Assembly: GCA_022425445.1 (NCBI GenBank) | Contig: JAKMFM010000168.1 | Coordinates: 1-64,000 of the forward strand | DNA from: Planktomarina sp. | Lineage (GTDB): Bacteria > Pseudomonadota > Alphaproteobacteria > Rhodobacterales > Rhodobacteraceae | DNA: 64,000 nt | Reading direction: 5' to 3' | Shown here: positions 9,171-17,599 of the stretch, in pieces | How positions within the stretch are numbered: position 1 is the stretch's first letter | Layout: every line of letters starts with the position of its first letter | Program-made: the position numbers and the translations under genes | Notes under the pieces: model-generated | Database searches by the model: none | What the model was told of the DNA's origin: nothing | The model's input: the letters and a program-made list of their open reading frames with translations, nothing else

Positions 9171-9222
9171 TTTGCAATTATTCAATTATGCAGTTTATTG
9201 CCGCAAAATATTTGCAAATATT
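9171..9222. promoter_or_regulatory. Candidate PccR operators in the MFS/pccB divergent promoter
   Basis: A perfect 16-base palindrome AATATTTGCAAATATT sits at 9207-9222, centred on TTTGCAAA. A second near-copy TTTGCAAT lies 40 bases upstream at 9171-9178, about four helical turns away, and GCCGCAAA directly precedes the palindrome. The position, 60 bases before the pccB start, suits acyl-CoA-dependent control. Confidence 0.55.
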
Positions 9223-9281
9223 CCAAATTCGACTTCGCTTTGTTGGCGCAGCGGGCTATGGTCCCACAAAGAGGATCTGCC

Positions 9282-10814
9282 ATGACGAATATTTTGAACG
9301 AATTACAAAGCCGACGTGATGTTGCGCGGATGGGCGGCGGTCAGCGCCGGATTGATGCGCAGCATGCGAAGGGAAAACTCACTGCGCGCGAACGGATTGA
9401 TTTGCTACTAGATGAGGGGAGCTTTGAAGAATTTGATATGTTCAAAGCCCACCGCTGTGTGGATTTCGGCATGCAAGAGCAAACCTACCCCGGTGATGGG
9501 GTGGTCACGGGGTGGGGCACGGTTAATGGGCGGATGGTCTATGTATATAGTCAAGATTTTACCGTTTTTGGGGGCTCATTGTCAGAAACCCACGCAGAGA
9601 AGATTTGTAAGATCATGGATATGGCGATGCAAAATGGGGCGCCGGTGATCGGACTGAACGATTCTGGTGGCGCGCGGATTCAAGAGGGCGTCGCCTCTTT
9701 GGCCGGTTACGCTGAGGTGTTTCAACGCAATGTCATGGCCTCTGGCGTGGTGCCACAAATCAGCGTTATCATGGGCCCCTGTGCCGGTGGCGCAGTCTAT
9801 TCGCCGGCGATGACTGATTTCATTTTCATGGTCAAAGACAGCAGTTATATGTTTGTGACCGGTCCCGATGTGGTCAAAACGGTGACCAATGAGGTGGTGA
9901 CCGCTGAAGAGCTGGGTGGAGCTGTCACCCATACGAAGAAATCTTCTGTGGCGGATGGGGCCTTTGAAAATGATGTTGAGGCGCTGACCGAAGTCCGGCG
10001 TCTGGTGGATTTTTTGCCGCTCAACAATCGCGAGAAACCACCGGTGCGGCCATTCTTTGACGATCCGCTTCGCGTGGATAACAGTTTGGACACTTTGATT
10101 CCGGCCAATCCAAACCAGCCTTATGATATGAAAGAGCTGATCCTTAAAATTGCCGATGAAGGTGATTTTTATGAGATCCAAGAGGAATTTGCCAAAAATA
10201 TCCTCACGGGCTTTATCCGCATGGAAGGCTCGACCGTCGGGGTCGTTGCCAATCAGCCGACGGTTTTGGCCGGTTGTTTGGACATTGACGCCAGCCGCAA
10301 GGCTGCGCGTTTTGTACGGTTTTGTGATGCATTTGAAATCCCAATCCTAACCCTCGTGGACGTGCCGGGCTTTTTGCCCGGAACAGGGCAGGAATATGGC
10401 GGCGTGATTAAGCATGGGGCGAAACTACTGTTTGCCTATGGTGAGGCCACGGTGCCAAAGGTGACGGTCATCACGCGTAAAGCCTATGGCGGCGCCTATG
10501 ATGTGATGGCTTCCAAACATCTGCGCGGTGATTTCAACTACGCTTGGCCCACAGCGGAGATCGCCGTCATGGGCGCCAAAGGGGCCACAGAGATCATTCA
10601 TCGCGCAGATCTGGGTGATGCGGAAAAGATTGCGCAGCACACGAAAGACTATGAAGAACGCTTCGCCAATCCTTTCGTTGCCGCGGAAAAAGGTTTCATC
10701 GACGAGGTGATCATGCCTGCATCTACCCGTCGCCGGGTGTGCCGAGCATTTGCCAGTTTGCGGGGAAAATCCCTGAAAAATCCGTGGAAAAAACATGACA
10801 ATATTCCACTTTAA
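9282..10814 (+). CDS. pccB: Propionyl-CoA carboxylase, beta (carboxyltransferase) subunit
   Basis: Transfers CO2 from carboxybiotin to propionyl-CoA, giving (S)-methylmalonyl-CoA. The 510-residue length is the family standard. Visible features are the N-terminal A-K-G-K-L-T-A-R-E-R-I motif, D-S-G-G-A-R-I-Q-E-G near residue 130, and the acyl-CoA region G-F-L-P-G-T-G-Q-E-Y-G-G near residue 365. The C-terminus has the usual K-K-H-x-N-I-P-L. The start is fixed by GAGGA at 9271-9275; the longer open frame upstream crosses the operator palindromes and is not coding. It works with PccA (11442) and the mutase (14055). Confidence 0.96.
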   Translation: MTNILNELQSRRDVARMGGGQRRIDAQHAKGKLTARERIDLLLDEGSFEEFDMFKAHRCVDFGMQEQTYPGDGVVTGWGTVNGRMVYVYSQDFTVFGGSLSETHAEKICKIMDMAMQNGAPVIGLNDSGGARIQEGVASLAGYAEVFQRNVMASGVVPQISVIMGPCAGGAVYSPAMTDFIFMVKDSSYMFVTGPDVVKTVTNEVVTAEELGGAVTHTKKSSVADGAFENDVEALTEVRRLVDFLPLNNREKPPVRPFFDDPLRVDNSLDTLIPANPNQPYDMKELILKIADEGDFYEIQEEFAKNILTGFIRMEGSTVGVVANQPTVLAGCLDIDASRKAARFVRFCDAFEIPILTLVDVPGFLPGTGQEYGGVIKHGAKLLFAYGEATVPKVTVITRKAYGGAYDVMASKHLRGDFNYAWPTAEIAVMGAKGATEIIHRADLGDAEKIAQHTKDYEERFANPFVAAEKGFIDEVIMPASTRRRVCRAFASLRGKSLKNPWKKHDNIPL

Positions 10815-10832
10815 GGTCGAAGAGAGCCAATA

Positions 10833-11192
10833 ATGGAAAAACACCGAGGGTTTCCCGGCCGTCTTCCCGGTACGGATGCGCAATTTACCATTCGGCGCGC
10901 GAGCAAGAATGGCGCAACAAAAATCATCAGGCGTGAGCGCTATGCCGATCGTCGCCCGCCAGATCGGCGCGCCGATGAGGCATTTTTGCGGGCTTTGATT
11001 GAGTATTTTGGAGAGGAGCCCTTTGAGCGGGGCAATCTCGATGGGGGCCGTTTGTCCTGGCTGTTTGAGCGCGAAGTCGTTCCCGCGCAGGATGACTTTG
11101 ATCCTGAATCTTATGTGGCTTTGCTGCGGGTGGATCTGAAAAAAGCGCAAGCGAGCTTTCCACAAATTTTTGTCGACGGGTGGTCGGCGTGA
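10833..11192 (+). CDS. Small basic protein of unknown function between pccB and pccA
   Basis: A 119-residue soluble protein with no signal peptide or membrane segment. The N-terminal half is rich in arginine and lysine (K-I-I-R-R-E-R-Y-A-D-R-R), while the C-terminal half is acidic (D-D-F-D-P-E-S-Y-V-A-L-L-R-V-D). It lies 18 bases after pccB on the same strand and is followed by an intrinsic terminator, so it forms the end of a pccB transcript. I do not recognise the family. Its place between the two carboxylase genes points to a role in carboxylase assembly or regulation, but this is only positional inference. Confidence 0.7.
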   Translation: MEKHRGFPGRLPGTDAQFTIRRASKNGATKIIRRERYADRRPPDRRADEAFLRALIEYFGEEPFERGNLDGGRLSWLFEREVVPAQDDFDPESYVALLRVDLKKAQASFPQIFVDGWSA

Positions 11193-11355
11193 ATCTGCCG
11201 GGTCGCATAGGGTGTTTTGCGCGGCTTTGTGCCCAGTGTTTGGGAGGGGCCGGGACTGCCCTTGGCCTGCACAGCTGCGCGCGTCATAATCTGGGTGTTG
11301 GAGTTTCAAAAACCTTTGCATTGGTTTTAAATACACATCGACCCTTTCTTTCCTT

Positions 11356-11392
11356 AACCGGTTCTGGCCTTGGCCAGCGCCGGTTCTTTTTT
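11356..11392 (+). terminator. Intrinsic terminator before pccA
   Basis: AACCGG at 11356-11361 pairs with CCGGTT at 11380-11385, and between them CTGGCC-TT-GGCCAG forms the upper stem, with a 2x2 internal mismatch. The run C-TTTTTT follows to 11392. It lies only 50 bases before the pccA start. The stretch 11193-11355 before it holds no credible gene. Confidence 0.75.
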
Positions 11393-11441
11393 ACGCGCAG
11401 CTCTTTTGTTGTGAGCCGCGCGCGCCGAGAAGGATTCCTCA

Positions 11442-13439
11442 ATGTTTGAAAAGATATTAATTGCCAACCGGGGCGAAATCGCTTGCCGTGTGATCAAAAC
11501 AGCCAAGGCGATGGGGATCAAAACTGTGGCGATATATTCCGATGCCGATGCTCAGGCGCTGCATGTGCAAATGGCGGATGAGGCGGTGCATATCGGTCCT
11601 TCACCCGCGAATCAGTCTTACATTGTGATTGAAAAAGTCATGGAGGCGATCCGGCAAACTGGGGCGCAAGCGGTGCATCCCGGCTACGGGTTTTTGTCCG
11701 AAAATCGACTGTTTGCTGAGGCATTGGAGGCTGAAGGCGTGGCTTTTATTGGCCCCCCCGCCTCTGCGATTGAAAGCATGGGAGACAAAATCACCTCTAA
11801 AAAATTGGCGAAGGAAGCTGGGGTAAGCACAGTCCCGGGCTATATGGGTTTGATCGCTGACGCCGATGAGGCGGTGAAGATCGCCCAAGAGGTCGGATAT
11901 CCGGTGATGCTCAAAGCCAGCGCCGGTGGCGGTGGCAAGGGCATGCGCATCGCATGGAATGATGCGGAGGCGCGCGAGGGTTTCCAATCTTCCAAGAATG
12001 AAGCGGCCAGCAGCTTTGGAGATGACCGGATTTTCATCGAAAAATTCGTCACCCAACCCCGGCACATTGAAATTCAAGTTCTGGCGGATGGCCATGGCAA
12101 TTGCATCTATCTCAATGAACGCGAATGTTCCATCCAGCGACGCAACCAAAAAGTGATTGAGGAGGCGCCGAGTCCCTTTCTCACACCTGAAGTGCGCAAA
12201 GCGATGGGCGCGCAATCTTGTGCACTGGCCCAAGCTGTCGGCTATACCAGCGCCGGCACTGTTGAGTTCATAGTCGACAGCGCGCAAAACTTTTATTTCC
12301 TTGAGATGAATACCCGCTTGCAGGTTGAGCACCCTGTGACCGAGTTGATCACCGGCGTAGATTTGGTGGAACAGATGATCCGTGTGGCCAATGGTGAGGC
12401 GCTTTCCATTACCCAAGATGGTGTGAAAATCAATGGTTGGGCCCTGGAGAGCCGCCTCTATGCGGAAGACCCGTATCGGGGATTTTTGCCGTCAATTGGG
12501 CGGTTGACGCGGTATCGTCCGCCTGCTGAAACCCGCAGTGCAACGGCGGCGGTCCGCAATGATACGGGTGTCTATGAAGGTGGTGAAATTTCCATGTTCT
12601 ATGATCCAATGATTGCCAAGCTCTGCACCTGGGCGCCCGATCGTCCGGCGGCCATCGCGCAGATGCGCAATGCGCTGGACGCCTTTGAGGTTGAGGGCAT
12701 TGGTCACAATATTCCCTTCCTGTCTGCCGTGATGGATCACCCGAGGTTTTGTGCTGGAAATATCACTACTGCCTTTATCGAAGAAGAGTATCCAGAGGGG
12801 TTTCATGGGGTTGAATTGCCACAAGAGACGCTCAAAATTGTCGGCGCCTGCGCGGCAGCAATGTATCGCTTGGGTGAAATTCGCCGCACGAAAGTCTCTG
12901 GGCGCATGGATAATCACGAGCGCCGAGTGCGGGATGATTGGGTTGTGGGTATTCAGGGCCACGAATTTCCCGTGACCATTGCAGCCGATCCCAATGGATC
13001 CACCGTGCATTTTGAAAGCGGCAGCCACCGGGTGGCCAGTGATTGGAGGCCAGGCAAGCCGCTGGCTTTGATGAATGTGGATGGTGTTGATATCGCATTA
13101 AAGGTTGAGAAATGCACAAGCGGGTTCCGCATCCGGTTCCGCGGCGCCAATATGCGCGTGACCGTGCGCAGCCCACGTCAGGCAGAGCTGGCCAAATTGA
13201 TGATCCCGAAAGTTGCGCCGGATACTTCGAAACTTTTACTTTGCCCGATGCCTGGCTTGATCGTGAAAGTCGATGTGGCTGTGGGTGACGAGGTACAAGA
13301 GGGGCAAACGCTCTGCACCGTTGAGGCGATGAAAATGGAAAATATTTTGCGGGCTGAGAAAAAAGCTGTTGTCAGCAAGATTCATGCGGCGCCGGGGGAC
13401 AGCCTGGCGGTGGATGCGATCATTATGGAGTTTGAGTGA
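11442..13439 (+). CDS. pccA: Propionyl-CoA carboxylase, alpha (biotin carboxylase/carrier) subunit
   Basis: ATP-dependent carboxylation of the biotin carrier. The 665-residue protein has a biotin-carboxylase half (N-R-G-E-I-A-C-R at the N-terminus, the ATP-grasp glycine loop S-A-G-G-G-G-K-G-M-R near residue 160, E-M-N-T-R-L-Q-V-E-H near 290), a linking domain and a biotinyl domain. The biotin-accepting lysine is in E-A-M-K-M-E-N near residue 631. It is separated from pccB by a small gene and a terminator, so it must have its own start site, or read-through at 11392 must be controlled. Confidence 0.96.
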   Translation: MFEKILIANRGEIACRVIKTAKAMGIKTVAIYSDADAQALHVQMADEAVHIGPSPANQSYIVIEKVMEAIRQTGAQAVHPGYGFLSENRLFAEALEAEGVAFIGPPASAIESMGDKITSKKLAKEAGVSTVPGYMGLIADADEAVKIAQEVGYPVMLKASAGGGGKGMRIAWNDAEAREGFQSSKNEAASSFGDDRIFIEKFVTQPRHIEIQVLADGHGNCIYLNERECSIQRRNQKVIEEAPSPFLTPEVRKAMGAQSCALAQAVGYTSAGTVEFIVDSAQNFYFLEMNTRLQVEHPVTELITGVDLVEQMIRVANGEALSITQDGVKINGWALESRLYAEDPYRGFLPSIGRLTRYRPPAETRSATAAVRNDTGVYEGGEISMFYDPMIAKLCTWAPDRPAAIAQMRNALDAFEVEGIGHNIPFLSAVMDHPRFCAGNITTAFIEEEYPEGFHGVELPQETLKIVGACAAAMYRLGEIRRTKVSGRMDNHERRVRDDWVVGIQGHEFPVTIAADPNGSTVHFESGSHRVASDWRPGKPLALMNVDGVDIALKVEKCTSGFRIRFRGANMRVTVRSPRQAELAKLMIPKVAPDTSKLLLCPMPGLIVKVDVAVGDEVQEGQTLCTVEAMKMENILRAEKKAVVSKIHAAPGDSLAVDAIIMEFE

Positions 13440-13503
13440 GCTTGAACCCCTCAAGCCCGCAGGTGGTGGGGCCTTTGGGTCTCTCGCACCTGTGCGGCGG
13501 CCC

Positions 13504-13950
13504 TCAGGGCTTGCGCATCTCGCGTTGCCGGATGGGCATTTTGTCGATCACCCGGCTCAATTCACGCATGTCCCAGGCAAAGGGTTTGCGCAGTTTGATT
13601 TTGCCATCCTTGCCAATCAAAACCCAATTGAAGCCTTTGGGGTGCAAGGTCTTGCGCAGGGTGGATTGGGCTTTTGGGTCGGTGTCGACCACGATCATGA
13701 CGTCGCGATCCTGCAACACAGCTATTTCGGCCTGCAAAAGTGCCATTTGCTGGGTGAAGGTGGGGTCCAGCGGGCTATCGGCGAACACAACCCAGGGCCG
13801 CGCCACCCAGATGACATCTGAAAGCTCGACCTCGGAGGCGTCAAAAATATGGGCCGGATCGGAGCGCCAAATGTTTAAGGCTTCCCCGGCAAAGACTGGG
13901 GGGGCGATGGCCAGAAGCCCGAGCCAAAAGTGGAACACTGTTTTCAACAT
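13504..13950 (-). CDS. Secreted DUF4174 protein
   Basis: A 148-residue exported protein: a signal peptide of about 21 residues (cleavage after V-F-A) is followed by a thioredoxin-like DUF4174 domain. That domain has no C-x-x-C pair but contains a G-x-D-G-K-I-K-L-R-K-P strand typical of the family. ATG 13950 is preceded by GAAGGAGAT, a very good ribosome site, whereas the longer open frame upstream crosses the divergent mcm promoter. The function is unknown. The gene sits convergent to pccA and divergent from mcm. Confidence 0.75.
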   Translation of the reverse strand: MLKTVFHFWLGLLAIAPPVFAGEALNIWRSDPAHIFDASEVELSDVIWVARPWVVFADSPLDPTFTQQMALLQAEIAVLQDRDVMIVVDTDPKAQSTLRKTLHPKGFNWVLIGKDGKIKLRKPFAWDMRELSRVIDKMPIRQREMRKP

Positions 13951-13980
13951 AATATCTCCTTCAAAGCTCAATATAGGGCC

Positions 13981-13994
13981 TTTGCAATTGCAAG
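13981..13994. promoter_or_regulatory. Candidate PccR-type operator before mcm
   Basis: TTTGCAATTGCAAG at 13981-13994 contains the perfect 12-base palindrome TTGCAATTGCAA, two overlapping TTGCAA half-sites. It is the same word as in front of pccB and pccR and lies between the divergent DUF4174 gene and mcm. Confidence 0.4.
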
Positions 13995-14054
13995 CGAAGG
14001 GGTTGAACGAAAAATACCGGGGACGATCGACCCATGGGACAAGGAGCGCGGATA

Positions 14055-16181
14055 ATGACAGATAAGACATCTTGGAGCGAAGTTGCTGGCAAGGAGCTGC
14101 GCGGTAAGCCATTGGAATCTTTGACTTGGGATACGCTTGAGGGCATCAAGGTTCAGCCGCTTTATACGGCTGAGGACGTGAAAGACTTGCCGCATATGGG
14201 CAACGTGCCGGGACAAGAACCCTACATGCGGGGTGTCAAAGCCACCATGTATGCGGGCCGGCCGTGGACCATTCGGCAATATGCCGGATTTTCCACCGCT
14301 GAGGAGTCCAATGCCTTTTATCGCCAAGGGCTCGCGGCCGGGCAGCAGGGGGTTTCGGTGGCCTTCGATTTGGCCACGCATCGCGGCTATGACAGCGATC
14401 ATCCACGCGTTGTCGGCGATGTGGGCAAAGCTGGGGTGGCGATTGACAGTGTAGAGGATATGAAAATCCTCTTTGATGGCATTCCATTGGATAAGATTTC
14501 CGTCTCCATGACTATGAATGGCGCCGTGATCCCGGTTTTGGCGTCCTTCATTGTGGCGGGTGAAGAGCAAGGCGTCAGCCGCGCGGCTCTCTCAGGCACC
14601 ATCCAAAACGACATTCTGAAAGAGTTCATGGTGCGCAACACCTATATTTACCCACCCGAGGCCTCCATGCGAATTGTGGCCGATATTATCGAATTTACCG
14701 CCCGTGATATGCCGAAGTTCAACTCGATTTCGATCAGCGGTTACCACATGCAAGAGGCTGGAGCGAATTTGGTGCAGGAGTTGGCATATACCATTGCAGA
14801 TGGGCGCGAATATGTGCGCGCGGCCATAGCGCGGGGGATGGATGTGGATGCCTTTGCCGGGCGGCTGTCGTTTTTCTTTGCCATCGGTATGAATTTCTTC
14901 ATGGAAGCGGCGAAATTGCGCGCCGCCAGGGTGCTATGGCATCGGGTCATGGCGGAATTTGAACCGAAAAATGCCAAATCCAGTATGCTGCGGACCCATT
15001 GCCAAACCTCTGGTGTGAGTCTGCAAGAGCAGGATCCCTATAACAACATCGTGCGCACTGCTTTTGAAGCGATGTCCGCGGTCTTGGGTGGCACGCAATC
15101 GCTCCATACCAATAGTTTTGATGAGGCCATTGCCCTGCCCACTGAAACCTCGGCGCGCATTGCCCGCAACACTCAGCTCATTTTGCAAGAGGAGACGGGG
15201 GTGACCAATGTAGTTGATCCGCTGGCTGGGTCTTACTATGTGGAAAAACTCACTGCGGATCTTATTGATGAGGCCTGGGCGCTGATCGAAGAGGTTGAGG
15301 AAATGGGCGGCATGACCAAAGCCGTTGCAAGCGGCCTGCCCAAGCTCAAAATTGAAGAAACTGCGGCGCGGCGCCAGGCAATGATTGACCGCGGCCAAGA
15401 GGTGATTGTTGGGGTCAATAAATATACTTCTGACAAACAACCGGACATCGAAGTGCGCGACATCGATAACAATCAGGTGCGTGACGCACAGGTCGCGAAA
15501 CTGCAATCCATTCGCGCCAACCGAGATCGAGCGGCCTGTGATGCGGCTCTTCTCGAGCTTGGACGGCGCTGCGTTGAAGGGGGCAATCTATTAGAAGCGG
15601 CCGTTGAAGCGGCGCGCTATCGGGCGACGGTGGGGGAAATTTCATTGGCGATGGAGGGCACCTTTGGCCGACATCGCGCGGAGGTGAAGACATTGGCTGG
15701 CGTATATGGATCCGCCTATGAGGGCGATGAAAGTTTTGAGAAAATTCAGAAATCTGTCGAGGAGTTCGCCGCAGAAGAGGGGCGTAGGCCCCGGATGCTT
15801 GTGGTGAAAATGGGACAAGATGGTCACGACCGTGGCGCCAAAGTGATTGCCACGGCCTTTGCCGACATTGGCTTTGATGTGGACGTTGGGCCTTTGTTTC
15901 AAACCCCAGAGGAGGCGGCGCAGGACGCGGTCGACAATGACGTGCATGTGGTCGGTATTTCCAGCCAAGCTGCGGGCCACAAGACCTTAGCGCCGAAACT
16001 GGTCGAGGCATTGAAGGCCGCAGATGCGCAGGAAATTATCGTGGTCTGCGGTGGTGTTATTCCTCAGCAAGACTATGACTACCTCAAAGCCTCCGGCGTT
16101 GCAGCGATCTTTGGTCCAGGCACAAACATCCCGGATGCGGCACAGAATGTTTTGGATTTGATCCGAAAGGCGCGTCTCTGA
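14055..16181 (+). CDS. mcm: Methylmalonyl-CoA mutase
   Basis: Coenzyme-B12-dependent isomerase converting (R)-methylmalonyl-CoA to succinyl-CoA, the final step of propionyl-CoA assimilation. About 708 residues: an N-terminal TIM barrel that binds the substrate (R-Q-Y-A-G-F-S-T-A-E-E-S-N near residue 80) and a C-terminal cobalamin domain with the base-off histidine motif D-G-H-D-R-G near residue 589, followed by the S-S-x-A-G-H loop. This is the fused single-chain form. ATG 14055 is preferred because AAGGAG at 14040 fits it, and the ATG at 14034 would place that site inside the gene. No methylmalonyl-CoA epimerase is in the window. Confidence 0.95.
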   Translation: MTDKTSWSEVAGKELRGKPLESLTWDTLEGIKVQPLYTAEDVKDLPHMGNVPGQEPYMRGVKATMYAGRPWTIRQYAGFSTAEESNAFYRQGLAAGQQGVSVAFDLATHRGYDSDHPRVVGDVGKAGVAIDSVEDMKILFDGIPLDKISVSMTMNGAVIPVLASFIVAGEEQGVSRAALSGTIQNDILKEFMVRNTYIYPPEASMRIVADIIEFTARDMPKFNSISISGYHMQEAGANLVQELAYTIADGREYVRAAIARGMDVDAFAGRLSFFFAIGMNFFMEAAKLRAARVLWHRVMAEFEPKNAKSSMLRTHCQTSGVSLQEQDPYNNIVRTAFEAMSAVLGGTQSLHTNSFDEAIALPTETSARIARNTQLILQEETGVTNVVDPLAGSYYVEKLTADLIDEAWALIEEVEEMGGMTKAVASGLPKLKIEETAARRQAMIDRGQEVIVGVNKYTSDKQPDIEVRDIDNNQVRDAQVAKLQSIRANRDRAACDAALLELGRRCVEGGNLLEAAVEAARYRATVGEISLAMEGTFGRHRAEVKTLAGVYGSAYEGDESFEKIQKSVEEFAAEEGRRPRMLVVKMGQDGHDRGAKVIATAFADIGFDVDVGPLFQTPEEAAQDAVDNDVHVVGISSQAAGHKTLAPKLVEALKAADAQEIIVVCGGVIPQQDYDYLKASGVAAIFGPGTNIPDAAQNVLDLIRKARL

Positions 16182-16200
16182 AGCGTCAGAGGGGGATGGC

Positions 16201-16815
16201 ATGTTAAGGTTGGATCACATCGCCGTGGCGGGCGAAACCCGGCAAGCGGCAACAGAACATATTCAAAATTGCTTGCAGGTTGCTCCGCTTGCCGCTGGTA
16301 AGCACGCTCATTTTTCAACGCATAACCATCTTTGGGGCATGGGCGAGGCCTGCTATTTGGAATCCATTGCGATTGATCCGGAGGCACCCCCTTTGCCTTA
16401 TCCGCGTTGGTTTGGTTTGGACCGGTTTTCTGGCCCGCCGCGCATTGCCAGTTGGATTTTGGCGACCGACAATATTGAAGAAAGTCTCGCGCGGCTTCGC
16501 CCAGAGTTTGGAACGCGCGTGCGGCTCGAGCGTGGGGCCTACACATGGGATATTTCCGTCTCAGAGACGGGAGACTTGCCATTTGGTGGCTATGGGCCGG
16601 CGTTGATTGAGTGGCAACCGCCAGCGCATCCTTGCCAGAATTTGCCCGATAGCGGCTGCCGCCTGATCTCTTTGCACGTTCAACACCCGCAAGCTCCTCA
16701 AATGCAGGCACTGTTGTCAGACCTTATCCGCGATGAACGGATTTGCTTTTCAACCGGACCTGCGCAAATTTCCGCTGAGATTCAAACGGATCAGGGTGTC
16801 GTGACGCTCAAATAA
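16201..16815 (+). CDS. VOC-fold (glyoxalase_3-like) protein
   Basis: A 204-residue soluble protein beginning L-D-H-I-A-V-A, the opening strand of vicinal-oxygen-chelate proteins of the glyoxalase-like type. Two imperfect halves are visible, with the second beginning near R-L-I-S-L-H-V. The gene is 19 bases after mcm on the same strand. Despite that position it is too long and too different to be methylmalonyl-CoA epimerase, which is about 135-150 residues. The ligand is unknown. Confidence 0.7.
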   Translation: MLRLDHIAVAGETRQAATEHIQNCLQVAPLAAGKHAHFSTHNHLWGMGEACYLESIAIDPEAPPLPYPRWFGLDRFSGPPRIASWILATDNIEESLARLRPEFGTRVRLERGAYTWDISVSETGDLPFGGYGPALIEWQPPAHPCQNLPDSGCRLISLHVQHPQAPQMQALLSDLIRDERICFSTGPAQISAEIQTDQGVVTLK

Positions 16816-16862
16816 GGGCTTTGCCCTTTCGTCTCCTGCGCGGAGAGCCTAAGATAGCACTC

Positions 16863-17543
16863 ATGTCTATTTGGACCCGTATCACCGCTGCACTTGCCGC
16901 CCTTGCAAAGGGTGAAGGGCTTTCAGCAGTTTTTGAGAAGCTCCGCAGCCCGCCGGAAAAATCCGTCGGGTTTACAATTGCTGTCATCGCGTTGAGCGCA
17001 AAGATGGCCAAAGCCGATGGCAGTGTAACCCGTGCGGAGGTCTTGGCGTTTCGGGAGGTTTTTTATATTCCCACCGCAGAAGAGAACAGTGCGGCCAAAG
17101 TTTTCAACCTCGCGCGCCAGGATGTGGCTGGGTTTGAAACCTATGCTCGGCAAATCAAGTCTATGTTCGGCACAAGAATGGATATCCTGGAAGACTTGCT
17201 CGAGGGTCTGTTTCACATTGCAACAGCAGATGGATCATATCATGCGCAAGAGGATGCATTCTTGAGCCGCGTTGCCGATATTTTTGGTCTGTCCGCTCGG
17301 TGCTTTCGCGTCATCAAGGCCCGTTACGTCAAGGGGGCGGCTGCAGACCCGTTCGATGTTTTGGGCGTCTCGCCTGAAGCGAGCTTTGAAGACATACGTT
17401 TGGCATGGCGGGCATTGGTGAAAAAGAATCATCCCGACCAGCTGGTTGCTCGCGGGGTTCCGCGCGAAGCCATAAAATTGGCTGAAGCACGTTTGGTGGC
17501 GATCAATAATGCCTGGGAAGAGCTGGCAAAGGTTCAGGCCTAG
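16863..17543 (+). CDS. TerB-like plus C-terminal J-domain protein (DjlA-like, soluble)
   Basis: A 226-residue protein with a TerB-like helical domain (about residues 30-145; A-K-A-D-G-S-V-T-R-A-E and A-T-A-D-G-S-Y-H-A-Q-E are its two metal-loop-like repeats). A C-terminal J domain of about 65 residues carries the H-P-D motif near residue 190. J domains recruit and activate DnaK. This domain order is that of DjlA, but the N-terminal membrane anchor of DjlA is absent. ATG 16863 is chosen over an upstream start that would run through the leader hairpin at 16814-16829. Confidence 0.8.
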   Translation: MSIWTRITAALAALAKGEGLSAVFEKLRSPPEKSVGFTIAVIALSAKMAKADGSVTRAEVLAFREVFYIPTAEENSAAKVFNLARQDVAGFETYARQIKSMFGTRMDILEDLLEGLFHIATADGSYHAQEDAFLSRVADIFGLSARCFRVIKARYVKGAAADPFDVLGVSPEASFEDIRLAWRALVKKNHPDQLVARGVPREAIKLAEARLVAINNAWEELAKVQA

Positions 17544-17550
17544 GCAAGGC

Positions 17551-17579
17551 AAAAACTTGGGCTAAAGATATGCGCCCAA
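17551..17579 (-). terminator. Intrinsic terminator of the ppx operon
   Basis: Read on the minus strand, TTGGGC and GCCCAA pair around an 11-base loop, followed by G and then TTTTT (the A-run at 17551-17555 on the plus strand). It lies just after the ppx stop, between convergent genes. Confidence 0.6.
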
Positions 17580-17599
17580 AGCTCTTCGCAAGTGGCATT

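Noticed and set aside
10425..11336. 303-codon minus-strand frame over the pccB end and the following gene
   Set aside because: It is antisense to two well-supported genes; the peptide is His/Arg/Pro-rich as expected for a shadow frame.
11180..11449. 89-codon open frame between the small pcc protein and pccA
   Set aside because: It crosses the terminator hairpin, overlaps the pccA start in another frame, and has no ribosome site or coding-like composition.
11601..12416. 271-codon minus-strand frame inside pccA
   Set aside because: Lies wholly antisense to the biotin carboxylase domain; no motif.
16201..16815. Methylmalonyl-CoA epimerase next to the mutase
   Set aside because: The VOC protein is about 60 residues too long and lacks the epimerase pattern of metal ligands; position alone is not enough.
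16814..16829. Small hairpin AAGGGC-TTT-GCCCTT before the TerB-J gene
   Set aside because: Only six base pairs and no T-run; likely chance or a minor leader structure.
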